Shown here piece after piece: positions 1-11,245 of a stretch of 64,000 nucleotides of DNA. A program made the position numbers and the translations under genes. Numbering within the stretch: position 1 is the stretch's first letter; every line of letters begins with the position of its first letter. The DNA is taken from NCBI RefSeq assembly GCF_052113205.1, contig NZ_JBFRCU010000036.1:3163-67162 (forward strand). The letters run 5' to 3'. The notes below the pieces were generated by a model that saw nothing but the letters and a program-made list of their open reading frames with translations, was not told the DNA's origin and ran no database searches. The DNA comes from Inquilinus sp052113205. GTDB taxonomy: Bacteria; Pseudomonadota; Alphaproteobacteria; DSM-16000; Inquilinaceae.

Positions 1-790
1 AATCGACGCCCTCGGCCTCCATCGCACCGCGGATCGCCGCCACCTCCGGCGCATTCGCCGCCGCCGGATCGTTCCAGGCGCGGTTCAGGTTCATCCCCAG
101 CGCGTTGGTGCGGGTGTGGCCGCGGGCGCAGCCATCCGGGTTGGCGGTCGGCACGATGTGGATCACCGCCGCCTCGCGCAGGTCGGCGGCCAGCGGATCG
201 GCCGCGTCGAGCAGCCGGCCCATCAGCCCCTCCAGTAACCAGCCGCCCATGGTCTCGGACGGGTGCTGCCGCGCCATGATCCACAGCCGCGGTTTGCCCG
301 GGCCGGACCGGCCGATCGTCAGCCGGTCGATCGGGTGCCCGTCCGGCGTCCGGCCCAGCACGTCATGCGCCACCTGCGGCGCCTGCCGGGCGCGGTCGAC
401 CAGCGCCCGGTGCCGCGCCAGCGGCCAGGGCGCGAAATAGGCGTAGTCGACAGCGTCGTGCCGCGGCCGGTCGACGATCGAGAACACGCCGTCGCGGTAA
501 TCCGCCCCGACCCGGAGCCACTCCATACCGTCATGCGAGGCGACAGGGCGATAGCCGGTCCAGCAATCCGGGATCTCGTCGCGGCCGGCCAGCCGGGCCA
601 GCTGGCCCGAATTCTCGAAGATCATGCGGCAGTTGCGGCCCTTCGCGCCATGCAGCCGGAAGTGGAACCACTGCAGGTCCGGCGCCCGGCCGTCCGGCCG
701 CAGCGCCAGCCGGATCGCGCCGGGATCGCGGCATTCCAGCACCCGGACGCTGCCGCCCTCGAAATCGCTGGTGATGTGAAGGTCGGGCAT
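1..790 (-). CDS. M14-family zinc carboxypeptidase (partial, C-terminus off the window)
   Basis: The reading frame runs from an ATG at 790 to the left edge of the window, giving 263 residues without a stop. Residues 1-120 form the beta-sandwich domain that precedes the catalytic domain in cytosolic-carboxypeptidase-like M14 proteins. The catalytic domain shows the zinc pair HPSE (His176, Glu179), then NPDG and NLNRAW. The distal zinc His and the catalytic Glu lie outside the window. No signal peptide is seen, so a cytoplasmic peptidase is likely. It is divergent from a peptide-type ABC binding protein (976), which suggests a peptide-use pair; that link is inferred. In-frame codons upstream are open, so a non-ATG start cannot be excluded. 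Confidence 0.85.
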   Translation of the reverse strand, partial: MPDLHITSDFEGGSVRVLECRDPGAIRLALRPDGRAPDLQWFHFRLHGAKGRNCRMIFENSGQLARLAGRDEIPDCWTGYRPVASHDGMEWLRVGADYRDGVFSIVDRPRHDAVDYAYFAPWPLARHRALVDRARQAPQVAHDVLGRTPDGHPIDRLTIGRSGPGKPRLWIMARQHPSETMGGWLLEGLMGRLLDAADPLAADLREAAVIHIVPTANPDGCARGHTRTNALGMNLNRAWNDPAAANAPEVAAIRGAMEAEGVD

Positions 791-975
791 CGAGGTCTCG
801 GCGGCCGGGGAGACCTCGACCCTGGCGGTGCCGCCCCGCGCTGGCAACGCCAAAAGCGGAGGATGGAATTAGCGATCGAAGATTGCAAAATCCGGCGAGC
901 AACAAGGATTGAGTGGATTTTCCGGAAATCCACGTCATCCTGGCGACCGCTGTCCCGACGGAGTCCGATGGTCCG

Positions 976-2562
976 ATGCGCACCCCTCTCCTCACCCTGG
1001 CCCTGACGGCCGCCCTGGCCGCGCCCTGGGCGGCCGCGGCCAAGACGCCGGCCAACACCGTCGTCATCGCCCAGCCGATCGACGACATCGTCTCGCTCGA
1101 CCCGGCCGAGGAGTTCGAGCTGACCTCCGAACAGGAGAACGCCAACACTTATGACCGGCTGCTGGCCTACGACCTGCAGGACGTGTCCAAGATCAAGGGC
1201 GTGCTGGCGGAGAGCTGGTCGGTCGGCGCCGATGGCAGGACCTTCACCTTCAAGATTCGCCAGGACCTGAAATTCGCCTCCGGCAACCCGATCACGGCGG
1301 CGGACGCGGCCTGGTCGCTGCAGCGCGTGGCGATCCTGAACAAGACCCCGGCCTTCATCATCACCCAGCTCGGCTTCACCGCCGACAATGCGCGCGACCG
1401 GATTCGCGCCACCGACCCTGCGACCCTGGTGATCGAGACCGGCGAGGCCTATTCGCCCAGCTTCGTCTACTATCTGCTGACCGCCACAGTCGCCTCGGTG
1501 GTCGATAGCAAGCTGGCGCAGGAGCACGAGACGGACGGCGATCTCGGCAATGGCTGGGTGCGGCTGAACTCCGCCGGGTCCGGCCCCTATGTGCTGAAGA
1601 GCTGGAAGCCGCGCGAGAGCCTGCTGCTGGAGGCCAACCCGAATTACTGGGGCGAGGCGCCGAAGACCCGGCGGATCTTCATCCGCCATGTCCAGGAGGC
1701 GGCGACCGCCCGTCTGCTCCTGGAAAACGGCGACGCCGACTACGCCCGCAGCCTTGGCAAGGACCAGGTCGAGGCGCTGGCGAAGAACCCGGACATCCGC
1801 ATCCAGACGGCGCCCAAGGGCAACCTGCTGTATCTCGGCTTCAACCAGGCCCATCCGGCGCTGCAGCACCCGGAGGTGCGCGAGGCGCTGCGCTATCTGA
1901 TCGACTATGAGGGCATCCGCGCCGCCCTGCTGGGCCAGGGCTACACGACGCACCAGACCTTCCTGCCGACCGGCTTCCTCGGCGCGGTCGACGACACGCC
2001 CTTCGCCTTCGATCTGGACAAGGCCAAGGCCCTGCTGAAGCAGGCCGGGCTGCCGGACGGGTTCGAGGTGACGATCGACGTACCGAGCCAGCCGCCCTAT
2101 CCCGACATCGCCCAGGCGATCCAGGCCAGCTGGGCGCGGGCCGGGATCAAGCTGACGCTGAACCAGCAGGACCTAAAGCAGATCTACACCCGCTACCGCG
2201 CCCGCCAGCAGGACATCTTCCTGTATTTCTGGGGCCCGGACTACCAGGACCCGCACACCAACGCCCAGGCTTTCGCCGAGAATGCGGACAACAGCCCGAA
2301 CACCCGGACCAAGACCATCGCCTGGCGCAACAACTGGGACATCCCGGAGCTGAGCGCCCGGGTCGAGGCGGCGGTCCGCGAGACCGACACGGCCAAGCGC
2401 GCCGCGCTGTACCAGGCGCTGCAGCGCGACATCCTGCACAGCTCGTCCTACGCCATCCTGTACCAGACGACGGAGGTGGTGGCGCACCGCGCCGAGGTCG
2501 ACGGCCTGGTGCTGGGCCCCAGCATCGACACCGACTTCTGGGCCGGCATCGTCAAGAAGTAG
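976..2562 (+). CDS. ABC transporter substrate-binding protein, peptide/nickel family (SBP_bac_5)
   Basis: This 528-residue protein is a periplasmic solute receptor of the oligopeptide/dipeptide/nickel class. The ATG at 976 was chosen over an in-frame ATG at 913 because a signal peptide (MRTPLLTLALTAALAAPWAA, cleaved near AAA) starts there and GGAG lies about 10 bases upstream. Family features include an early NTYDRLLAYD segment, LAESWSVGADGRTFTFKIR in the first domain, GSGPYVLKSWKPRE, and a long C-terminal lobe. No permease or ATPase genes follow, so it must work with a transporter encoded elsewhere or be an orphan receptor. The divergent M14 peptidase hints at peptides as ligand, but the sequence alone does not fix the substrate. 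Confidence 0.88.
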   Translation: MRTPLLTLALTAALAAPWAAAAKTPANTVVIAQPIDDIVSLDPAEEFELTSEQENANTYDRLLAYDLQDVSKIKGVLAESWSVGADGRTFTFKIRQDLKFASGNPITAADAAWSLQRVAILNKTPAFIITQLGFTADNARDRIRATDPATLVIETGEAYSPSFVYYLLTATVASVVDSKLAQEHETDGDLGNGWVRLNSAGSGPYVLKSWKPRESLLLEANPNYWGEAPKTRRIFIRHVQEAATARLLLENGDADYARSLGKDQVEALAKNPDIRIQTAPKGNLLYLGFNQAHPALQHPEVREALRYLIDYEGIRAALLGQGYTTHQTFLPTGFLGAVDDTPFAFDLDKAKALLKQAGLPDGFEVTIDVPSQPPYPDIAQAIQASWARAGIKLTLNQQDLKQIYTRYRARQQDIFLYFWGPDYQDPHTNAQAFAENADNSPNTRTKTIAWRNNWDIPELSARVEAAVRETDTAKRAALYQALQRDILHSSSYAILYQTTEVVAHRAEVDGLVLGPSIDTDFWAGIVKK

Positions 2563-2588
2563 CGCACGGGCGGGAAGCCACTCCCCGC

Positions 2589-3482
2589 CTATTTCATCCC
2601 GGCGGCGATGAAGTCGCCGGTCTTGGCGATCAGCGCGTCGACCATCTCGGTGCCCTCGAAGGCGTTGAAGGCATGGTCCATCGGCTGCACCCACAGCTCC
2701 TCCGGCCCGTCATGGTAGTCGAGCAGGACCTGCCCGGCCTCCGGCTGCGGGAACACCACCGTGTCCTTGGTGCCGACCGCCACCAGCAGCGGGCCCTTGT
2801 AGCGGGCGATCTCCGCCACCGGGTCGACGGCATAGAGGCTGTCGAAGAAGGCCTGTTTCAGCGGCACCTCGGCGCCCCAGGGCAGCCTGGCCGTGATCGG
2901 CTTGTCGCCGCCCGCCAGCCCCTGGCGCATGACCTCCGGCCCGACCAGCAGCGCCACCGACGCCGCCAGATTGGTGCCGCGTGCCCAGAGCGAGACCGAG
3001 GTCAGCCTGTGCGAGGTGCGGCCGGCGACGATGGCGCCGACCGTGCCGCCCATGCTCCAGCCCACCAGCGCCATGCGATCGCGGTCGACATCCCCCTCCG
3101 CGGCGAGGAAATCGAGCGCCGCCAGCGCGTCCTTCACCTGGCTGTCCAGGGTCATATCGGCGAAGGCACCCTCGCTGTCGCCGTTGCCGCGAAAGTCGAT
3201 GCGGAGGCTGGCGAAGCCCCGCTCCGCCCAGATCCGCGCGGCGCGATGGAAGACCCCCTCTTTCACGGCGGGGATCTCCATCTCGTTGCGGGTGCCGGTG
3301 AAGCCGTGCAGCAGCAGCACGACGGGCGGCGAGGCGACGTCGTCCGGCAGGGCGAGCGTGCCGACCACCTTCTGGCCGTCCACGATGAAGCCGACCGTCT
3401 TCTCGGCGGCCCGGCCGACGGGCGGGCCGGCAACGAAGGCGCACAGGGTCATCAGCAGCACCGCCAGCTTCGAGGTCGACAT
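2589..3482 (-). CDS. Exported alpha/beta hydrolase
   Basis: The 297-residue protein has an N-terminal signal peptide (cleavage near GRAAE, residue 26) and an alpha/beta-hydrolase fold. HGFTG (about residue 59) supplies the oxyanion-hole region, GWSMGG holds nucleophile Ser143, GTKDTV fits the acid residue, and PMDHAFN fits the catalytic His. It resembles the serine aminopeptidase/BAAT-type esterases; the substrate is not evident. It lies 12 bases downstream of the cyclase-family gene and is probably cotranscribed with it, so both may act on one extracytoplasmic substrate. It converges with the ABC binding protein, separated only by a weak GGCGGG/CCCGCC hairpin at 2569-2589. Confidence 0.85.
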   Translation of the reverse strand: MSTSKLAVLLMTLCAFVAGPPVGRAAEKTVGFIVDGQKVVGTLALPDDVASPPVVLLLHGFTGTRNEMEIPAVKEGVFHRAARIWAERGFASLRIDFRGNGDSEGAFADMTLDSQVKDALAALDFLAAEGDVDRDRMALVGWSMGGTVGAIVAGRTSHRLTSVSLWARGTNLAASVALLVGPEVMRQGLAGGDKPITARLPWGAEVPLKQAFFDSLYAVDPVAEIARYKGPLLVAVGTKDTVVFPQPEAGQVLLDYHDGPEELWVQPMDHAFNAFEGTEMVDALIAKTGDFIAAGMK

Positions 3483-3494
3483 CGGCGGCCTCCC

Positions 3495-4427
3495 TTATTT
3501 CGGTGTCGGCCGCATCACCCCGTCGGGGCCGCGGCGCAGCGGCGCGGTCTGCTTCGGCAGCGGCGCGCCGGGCGCCTCGGCGATGGTCACGCCGTGCGGC
3601 CAGTCGGCCGGGGCGATGGCGATGTAGCGGGCATAGCCGCCGGTGCCGCCCAGCGGCTTGGCGAAGCCGATGCTGATCAGCGCTCCGGCCTCCGGCACTT
3701 GGTCGAGATTGGTCACACCTTCCGCTTGCGTAAAGTGATTGTGCATCAGCCAGGCCTCGCCCTCCAGGTCCGGCGTGGCGTCGGTGTCCAGCGGCTCATG
3801 GCCGTGGAACAGGATGCGGCGCTGCAGGTGCAGGAACTTCAGCGCATCCAGCGACACGCCGGGGAACGGCTTGTCGTTGAAATGGGCGACGTCGTCCCAC
3901 TTCTTCGACCAGTCGGTGCGGACCATGACGACGCTGCCCTCGGGCACGGTGCCGTGCTTCGCCTCCCAGGCGGTGACGTCGTCCACAGTCATCGCATAGC
4001 TCGGGTCCTTCGCCACCTTCTCATGGATGTCGATCACCACCAGCGGCCGCACCGCGAAGGTCGGCGGCAGGTCGCTGATGGTGGCGCCATATTCGTCCCA
4101 ATGCGCCGGCGGGTCCAGCTGGGTGCCGTACTGATCGGTCGGCAGGGCGTAAGCGGTGGCGACGAAGCCGTGCTTGGCATAGGTGAACTCGTCGCCCTTC
4201 TTGGCGTAGTCCGGCAGCTCGTTGCCTGCCGTCGCGGGCTTGAACTCGGCATTGCCGAAGCCCGGCCAGACCGGCTGGACCGGGGCGAAGGCATGGGTCA
4301 GATCGATGTACTTCGCGCTCTTCAGCGCCGAATCATAGACGCTCCACAACCCCTCTGCCGCCTGCGCCGCCGGCGTGGCGGCCAGTGCCAGGGACAGGAC
4401 GGCCGTCGCGGCCGGAATGCGCAGCAT
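3495..4427 (-). CDS. Exported cyclase-family metal-dependent hydrolase
   Basis: The protein belongs to the cyclase family (kynurenine formamidase-like, Mn/Zn-dependent amidohydrolases). The start is set at 4427 rather than an in-frame ATG at 4499 because a clear signal peptide (MLRIPAATAVLSLALAATPA) begins there, preceded by a GAAGGGGG ribosome-binding site. That gives 310 residues. The family's metal site is seen in modified form as GTQLDPPAHW, where HxGTHxDxP is usual, and YIDLTHAF marks the N-terminal fold. Export is unusual for formamidases, so tryptophan catabolism is not assumed. It is the first gene of a two-gene unit with the alpha/beta hydrolase. Confidence 0.82.
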   Translation of the reverse strand: MLRIPAATAVLSLALAATPAAQAAEGLWSVYDSALKSAKYIDLTHAFAPVQPVWPGFGNAEFKPATAGNELPDYAKKGDEFTYAKHGFVATAYALPTDQYGTQLDPPAHWDEYGATISDLPPTFAVRPLVVIDIHEKVAKDPSYAMTVDDVTAWEAKHGTVPEGSVVMVRTDWSKKWDDVAHFNDKPFPGVSLDALKFLHLQRRILFHGHEPLDTDATPDLEGEAWLMHNHFTQAEGVTNLDQVPEAGALISIGFAKPLGGTGGYARYIAIAPADWPHGVTIAEAPGAPLPKQTAPLRRGPDGVMRPTPK

Positions 4428-4507
4428 GGAAGCCCCCTTCGTTGGTTGCACCGGCGAGCATCGCCCGACCCCGGGCCGGGCTCCAAGCAGTAAGATCATG
4501 CGCCGGC

Positions 4508-4536
4508 TTGACGCCCCGCCCCGGCCGGCTTATCCC
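4508..4536 (+). promoter_or_regulatory. Candidate sigma-70-type promoter upstream of rsgA
   Basis: TTGACG (4508-4513) is followed after 17 bases by TATCCC (4531-4536). The -35 element is good and the -10 element is weak. It points toward rsgA, whose start is about 155 bases downstream, so the leader would be long. Spacing and composition are the only evidence. Confidence 0.3.
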
Positions 4537-4692
4537 TGGGCTGCCCCTAACGGCTCGGAAAGGAGGGTATGACGATGGCTGCGATTGTCCGCGCGTTTCG
4601 CGCCCCCCTTTGCTGTGCCGCCGTTCGGACCTCCTGACACCAGGATTCCATCGGCCGGCGCCTGACAGGCTTTCCGACCGAGGATTTCCGAA

Positions 4693-5763
4693 TTGATCGA
4701 ACGCTATGGCTGGAGCCAGGGGCTCCAGGATGATTTCAGCCCTCATGCAGCCCAAGGCCTGAGCCCGGCGCGCGTCACCGTGCAGCGGCGCGGCGCCTAC
4801 ACCCTCATCACGCCGCAGGGCGAGATGACCAGCCACCTGTCCGGACGCTTCGCCCATGAGGCGCAGGAAGGCGAGTATCCCGTGACCGGCGACTGGGTCG
4901 CTGTGTCCGTGCCCCCGGACAAAGCCAGCGCCACCATCCACGCCGTGCTGCCGCGGCGCAACGCCTTCACCCGCAAGGCGGCCGGGCCCGGCCGGCCGGT
5001 TGCCCAGGTGGTGGCCGCCAATATCGAGGTCGCCTTCCTCGTCACCTCGCTGAACGCCGAGCGCAACGCCCGGCGGATCGAGCGCTACCTCGCCACGGCA
5101 TTGGAGAGCGGGGCCGCGCCGGTGGTGGTGCTGACCAAGGCCGATCTGTGCGACGACCGCGCGCCAGCGCTTGCCGAAATCGAACCGCTGACCCGGGGCG
5201 TGCCGGTCCATGTCGTTTCCGCCGTCAGCGGCGAGGGCATCGAGGGCTTGCGCGGCTGCTTCGCCCCCGGCCAGACGGCGGTGCTGCTGGGCAGTTCCGG
5301 CGTCGGCAAGTCCAGCCTAGTCAACGCCCTGGCCGGGATGGAGAGGATGGCGACCGGCGGAATCCGCGAGGATGACGCCCGCGGCCGTCACACCACCACC
5401 CATCGCGAGCTGGTGCTGCTGCCGGATGGGCGTCTGGTGCTGGACACGCCGGGCATGCGCGAGCTGGGGCTGTGGGATGCCGAGGCCGGTGTCGCCACGG
5501 CCTTCGACGACATCGAGGCGCTGGCGGCGACATGCCGCTTCGGCGACTGCCGGCATGAGGCGGAACCCGGCTGCGCCGTGCGCGCGGCGCTGGAGGATGG
5601 CCGCCTGGATGGGGACCGCTGGCGCAACTGGGGCAAGCTGCAGCGCGAGCTGGCGCATCTCGGCCGCCGGGAAGACCCGGTCGCCCGGGCCGCGGCGCGC
5701 AAGGTCTGGATCCAGCGCAACAAGCAGGGCCGCGCCGGCAAGAAGCGGGGTGACTTGGAGTGA
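4693..5763 (+). CDS. rsgA: Ribosome small-subunit-dependent GTPase A (RsgA/YjeQ)
   Basis: RsgA is a circularly permuted GTPase that helps late 30S subunit maturation. In this 356-residue protein an OB-fold occupies roughly residues 20-90. TKAD (G4, about 148-151) precedes the P-loop GSSGVGKSS (200-208), which is the diagnostic permuted order, and DTPGMREL follows as G3. A C-terminal zinc knuckle shows CRFGDCRHEAEPGCAV. The start is a TTG at 4693, supported by GAGGA at 4680-4684 and by the conserved ERYGW opening. It stands alone on the plus strand and converges with a VOC gene 4 bases away. Confidence 0.95.
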   Translation: MIERYGWSQGLQDDFSPHAAQGLSPARVTVQRRGAYTLITPQGEMTSHLSGRFAHEAQEGEYPVTGDWVAVSVPPDKASATIHAVLPRRNAFTRKAAGPGRPVAQVVAANIEVAFLVTSLNAERNARRIERYLATALESGAAPVVVLTKADLCDDRAPALAEIEPLTRGVPVHVVSAVSGEGIEGLRGCFAPGQTAVLLGSSGVGKSSLVNALAGMERMATGGIREDDARGRHTTTHRELVLLPDGRLVLDTPGMRELGLWDAEAGVATAFDDIEALAATCRFGDCRHEAEPGCAVRAALEDGRLDGDRWRNWGKLQRELAHLGRREDPVARAAARKVWIQRNKQGRAGKKRGDLE

Positions 5764-5767
5764 GGCC

Positions 5768-6151
5768 TCAGGCCGGGTTCGAGATCTCGATCAGGTTGGC
5801 GTCGGGATCGCGGAGATAGACCGAGCGGATCGGCCCGGTCGCCCCGGTGCGGGGCACCGGGCCCTCCTCAATGGCGATGCCGAGACGCTGGAGATGGGCC
5901 ATCACCTCCTCCAGCGGCGTCGCGGCGATGAAGCAGAGATCGGCCGATCCCGGAATCGGCCGCAGCGCCTTCGGCTCGAACTCGCGCCCGGCTTGGTGCA
6001 GGTTGATCTTCTGGTCGCCGAAGCGCAGGGCCTTGCGGCCCTGGCCGAAGGTCTCGACCTGCATGCCCAGGGCGCGGGCGTAGAAGTCGCAGGTCGCCTC
6101 GATGCTGGCCACGGTCAGCACCAGGTGGTCGAGATGGTCGATGCGGATCAT
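5768..6151 (-). CDS. VOC-family (glyoxalase/bleomycin-resistance-like) protein
   Basis: The 127-residue protein is a single VOC module with two beta-alpha-beta-beta-beta repeats. The opening DHLDHLVLTVASIEATCDFY is typical, with a metal-ligand His, and LRDPDANLIEIS carries the C-terminal metal-ligand Glu. Such proteins include glyoxalases, dioxygenases and resistance proteins, and the substrate cannot be told from sequence. It resembles the small stand-alone virulence-protein-like VOC group (YwbC/GloA2-like). It converges with rsgA and has no obvious operon partner. Confidence 0.85.
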   Translation of the reverse strand: MIRIDHLDHLVLTVASIEATCDFYARALGMQVETFGQGRKALRFGDQKINLHQAGREFEPKALRPIPGSADLCFIAATPLEEVMAHLQRLGIAIEEGPVPRTGATGPIRSVYLRDPDANLIEISNPA

Positions 6152-6195
6152 GCCGTCCTCTCCTCGGTTGCCGGGATGATAGGACGGCGTGCCGG

Positions 6196-6558
6196 TCAGT
6201 CCCAGCGCCCCTCCCGGCGGAAGCGGTCGCCACCCACTTCAAGGGTGCCGTCGGCGACGGTGCCCACGGCGGTGAAGCCGGAATCGTCGGCGAAGAAGAT
6301 CTGGCCAGGGCCGCGGATCTCCCAGCGGCCGGTATAGGCGCTGCGCTTGGCGCCGCGCGCCTCGTCATAGCGGCCGCCGGCCAGCAGCTCGAGCCGGATA
6401 TGGCCGTTCTCGGTCACCCACATGCCGACGAGATCGGTTTCGGAGAGGTCGGTGCGTGTCATGTCGATGGCCTGTGTCGGGATGGTCTGGGACTGGGCTG
6501 CGGCGGCCGAGGCGGAGAGAACCGCCAGGGCTGCCAGGGCGATGCGGGAGGGAACCAT
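6196..6558 (-). CDS. Exported Atu4866-family small protein
   Basis: The 120-residue protein starts with a signal peptide (cleavage near AAAQS, residue 22). The mature part carries the run VGMWVTENGHIRLELL, then GRYDEARG and SAYTGRWEI, which match the small barrel-like family named after Agrobacterium Atu4866. The biochemical function of that family is not known to me. It lies 12 bases downstream of the SDR gene and is probably cotranscribed. Known genomes often show a LysR gene, an SDR gene and an Atu4866 gene together, as here, which supports the assignment and suggests a shared redox-linked role. Confidence 0.8.
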   Translation of the reverse strand: MVPSRIALAALAVLSASAAAAQSQTIPTQAIDMTRTDLSETDLVGMWVTENGHIRLELLAGGRYDEARGAKRSAYTGRWEIRGPGQIFFADDSGFTAVGTVADGTLEVGGDRFRREGRWD

Positions 6559-6570
6559 CGTTGCCTCCGC

Positions 6571-7302
6571 TCAATAGGCCTGGGCGGTCGGGCGCACGAC
6601 CAGCTCGTTGACGTCGACCTCAGGCGGCTGGGCGACGGCATAGGCGATCGCGCTGGCGATGGCCTCGGCCGGGAGCAGGTCGCGGCGGTAATCCTCGATC
6701 GCGGCGCGCCGCAGCTCGGGGTCGGAGATGCCATTGGCCAGCTCCGATTCCGTCGCGCCAGGCGCCACCACCGTGACCCGGATGCCGCCGCCGACCTCCT
6801 GCCGCAGCCCCTCGGAGAAGGCGCGCACGGCATATTTGGTGGCCGAATAGACCGCGGCGGTCGGCACGATGCGCCGGTCGGCCACCGAGGTGACGTTGAT
6901 CACGTGGCCGGAGCCCTGGGCCTGGAACACCGGCAGGGCCGCGGCGACGCCGTACAGCACGCCCTTGAGGTTGACGTCGACCATCCGGTCCCATTCCTCG
7001 ACCTTGAGGTCCGCGACCGGGGACAGCGGCATCACCCCGGCGTTGTTGACGATCACGTCGAGCCGGCAGAACTGTTTCACCGCGGCCTGGACGAAGGCTT
7101 CAACATCCTCGCGGCGGGTGACGTCCAGGCGCTGCAGCGCCACCCGGCCACCACCGCGGCGGATCTCGTCGGCCACGACCTCGAGCCGGTGCAGGCGGCG
7201 GGCGCCCAGCATCACGGCGGCGCCGGCCTTGGCGAAATGGCGCGCCACGGCTTCGCCGATGCCGCTCGACGTGCCGGTGATCGCGATGACTTTGCCTTCC
7301 AT
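6571..7302 (-). CDS. Short-chain dehydrogenase/reductase (SDR, classical type)
   Basis: A 243-residue classical SDR with the cofactor motif TGTSSGIG near the N-terminus, NNAGV in the middle and the catalytic YSATK (YxxxK) after an INVTS serine. It should oxidise or reduce a small alcohol/ketone with NAD(P)H. Two in-frame ATGs exist (7314 and 7302); the second was chosen because GGAGA lies 8 bases before it and the protein then starts MEGKVIAITG, directly before the Rossmann fold. It heads a two-gene unit with the Atu4866-like gene and is divergent from a LysR gene, which is its likely regulator. Confidence 0.92.
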   Translation of the reverse strand: MEGKVIAITGTSSGIGEAVARHFAKAGAAVMLGARRLHRLEVVADEIRRGGGRVALQRLDVTRREDVEAFVQAAVKQFCRLDVIVNNAGVMPLSPVADLKVEEWDRMVDVNLKGVLYGVAAALPVFQAQGSGHVINVTSVADRRIVPTAAVYSATKYAVRAFSEGLRQEVGGGIRVTVVAPGATESELANGISDPELRRAAIEDYRRDLLPAEAIASAIAYAVAQPPEVDVNELVVRPTAQAY

Positions 7303-7414
7303 GGGGATCTCCATCAGTTGCGGCGTCCTTCGCCGTTGCCGGAGACCCTATGGCTTGACCCGCCACGACACGAGCGCATAGTCGACATCATTTCGATGAC
7401 TGGGAGTCGTTCTC

Positions 7415-8320
7415 ATGGCCTTCGACGGCCGCCTGCTGAGCGGCATCAGCGCCCTGGCCGCGGTGGTCGAGGCCGGCAGCTTCGTCCGGGCGGCGGACAG
7501 CCTGGGCCTGACCCAGTCCGGCGTCAGCCGTGCCGTCGCCCGGCTGGAGGCGCGGCTGGGCGTGCGCCTGTTCGACCGCACGCCGCGGGCGATCACCCTG
7601 ACCGAGGAGGGCCGCCGCTTCTATGACGGGGTGATGCCGCACCTGACCGGCATCGAGGACCGGACGGCCGAGGCGTCGGGCGGCGCCACCGCGGTCCGGG
7701 GCCGGCTGCGGGTCAATGCCGATGCCGCCTTCGGCCACTCCGTCCTGGCCCCGCGCCTGGCCGGCTTCATGGCACGCCATCCGGAGATCGAGCTGGAGCT
7801 GGTGGTGCGCGACCGCATCGGCGACCTGGTGGCCGAGGGCTTCGACATCGCGCTCCGCTTCGGCGAGCCCGAACCCTCAGGCCTGAACAGCAAGCTGCTG
7901 CTGGAGACCCGGGTGCTGACCTGCGCCGCCCCCGACTACGTGGCTCGGCGCGGGCGTCCGCAGCATCCGGACGATCTGGTCCGGGACGGCCACGAATGCG
8001 TCCTGGTGAAGGAGGCCGCCACCGGCCGGCCCTACGAGTGGGAGTTCCGGCGCAAGGCCGAGGTGCTGTCGGTGCCGGTCAAAGGCCGGCTGACGGTGAA
8101 CGATTCCGGCAGCCTGATCGGCGCCCTGCTGGGCGGCCAGGGCATCGGCCAGCCGCTGGAGTTCAGCGTGCGCGACCTGCTGGCGTCCGGCCGGCTGGTC
8201 CGGCTGCTGCCCGACTGGTCGGATGAGCGATTCCCGGTCTACGCCTATCACCGCTCGCGCGGCCTGCCCCCGGCCCGGGTGCGTGCCTTCCTCGACTTCG
8301 TTTTCGAGATCACGGTGTAG
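7415..8320 (+). CDS. LysR-family transcriptional regulator
   Basis: A full-length LTTR of 301 residues. The N-terminal winged helix spans about residues 8-66 (FVRAADSLGLTQSGVSRAVA recognition region, RLFDRT, LTEEG), and a co-inducer-binding domain follows from about residue 92. It is transcribed away from the SDR/Atu4866 pair, the classic arrangement in which the LysR protein controls the divergent genes from the shared 112-base gap. In that gap CATC-N5-GATG (7386-7398) is a weak dyad candidate. It converges with clpB through a shared hairpin terminator. Confidence 0.92.
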   Translation: MAFDGRLLSGISALAAVVEAGSFVRAADSLGLTQSGVSRAVARLEARLGVRLFDRTPRAITLTEEGRRFYDGVMPHLTGIEDRTAEASGGATAVRGRLRVNADAAFGHSVLAPRLAGFMARHPEIELELVVRDRIGDLVAEGFDIALRFGEPEPSGLNSKLLLETRVLTCAAPDYVARRGRPQHPDDLVRDGHECVLVKEAATGRPYEWEFRRKAEVLSVPVKGRLTVNDSGSLIGALLGGQGIGQPLEFSVRDLLASGRLVRLLPDWSDERFPVYAYHRSRGLPPARVRAFLDFVFEITV

Positions 8321-8328
8321 ACAAGAGA

Positions 8329-8350
8329 AAGGGGCGCCGAAGCGCCCCTT
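8329..8350. terminator. Bidirectional intrinsic terminator between lysR and clpB
   Basis: AAGGGGCGC (8329-8337), loop CGAA, then GCGCCCCTT (8342-8350) make a perfect 9-bp stem. Reading on the minus strand the stem is followed by TTTCTCTTGT, so it best serves clpB; the plus side has only scattered T. Confidence 0.8.
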
Positions 8351-8367
8351 CCCCTGTCGTCTGGCCG

Positions 8368-10977
<2,610 letters not shown>

Positions 10978-11070
10978 ACGTCTAGTCTCCGCTATCCGGC
11001 GCGGTCGTCTTGCTCGAAGCCCGACCCCGCCTTGATCCACATTCGTGCGATCCGGGAGGATGCAGGACTG

Positions 11071-11099
11071 ATGTAGGGGTGTGGCCGGGCTGCAACAAG
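11071..11099 (-). promoter_or_regulatory. Sigma-32-like heat-shock promoter of clpB
   Basis: On the minus strand CTTGTTG (11099-11093) is followed after 13 bases by CCCCTACAT (11079-11071). This fits the heat-shock form CTTGAAA-N11-16-CCCCATNT and also the alphaproteobacterial CTTG-N18-CYTATNT with one mismatch. The clpB ATG is 94 bases downstream. Confidence 0.6.
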
Positions 11100-11245
11100 G
11101 GCCATCGGGAACATCCGGAAGAGTCGTGCCGCGAGCGCGCCGATGGGGGCCGGTCCCAATCGCGCATAGCGGCGATCCTCGGCGCGCTGATTGTTTCCAC
11201 CGGCCAGAACGCGCTAGGGTTTTTTCCCGGAACCCGAGACCCGCC

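Noticed and set aside
622..1953. 443-codon minus-strand frame overlapping the binding-protein gene
   Set aside because: It overlaps both the M14 peptidase in another frame and the well-supported receptor gene; composition is shadow-like.
2569..2589. Terminator after the ABC binding protein (GGCGGG/CCCGCC)
   Set aside because: The stem is short, there is no T-run, and the right arm overlaps the stop of the convergent hydrolase gene.
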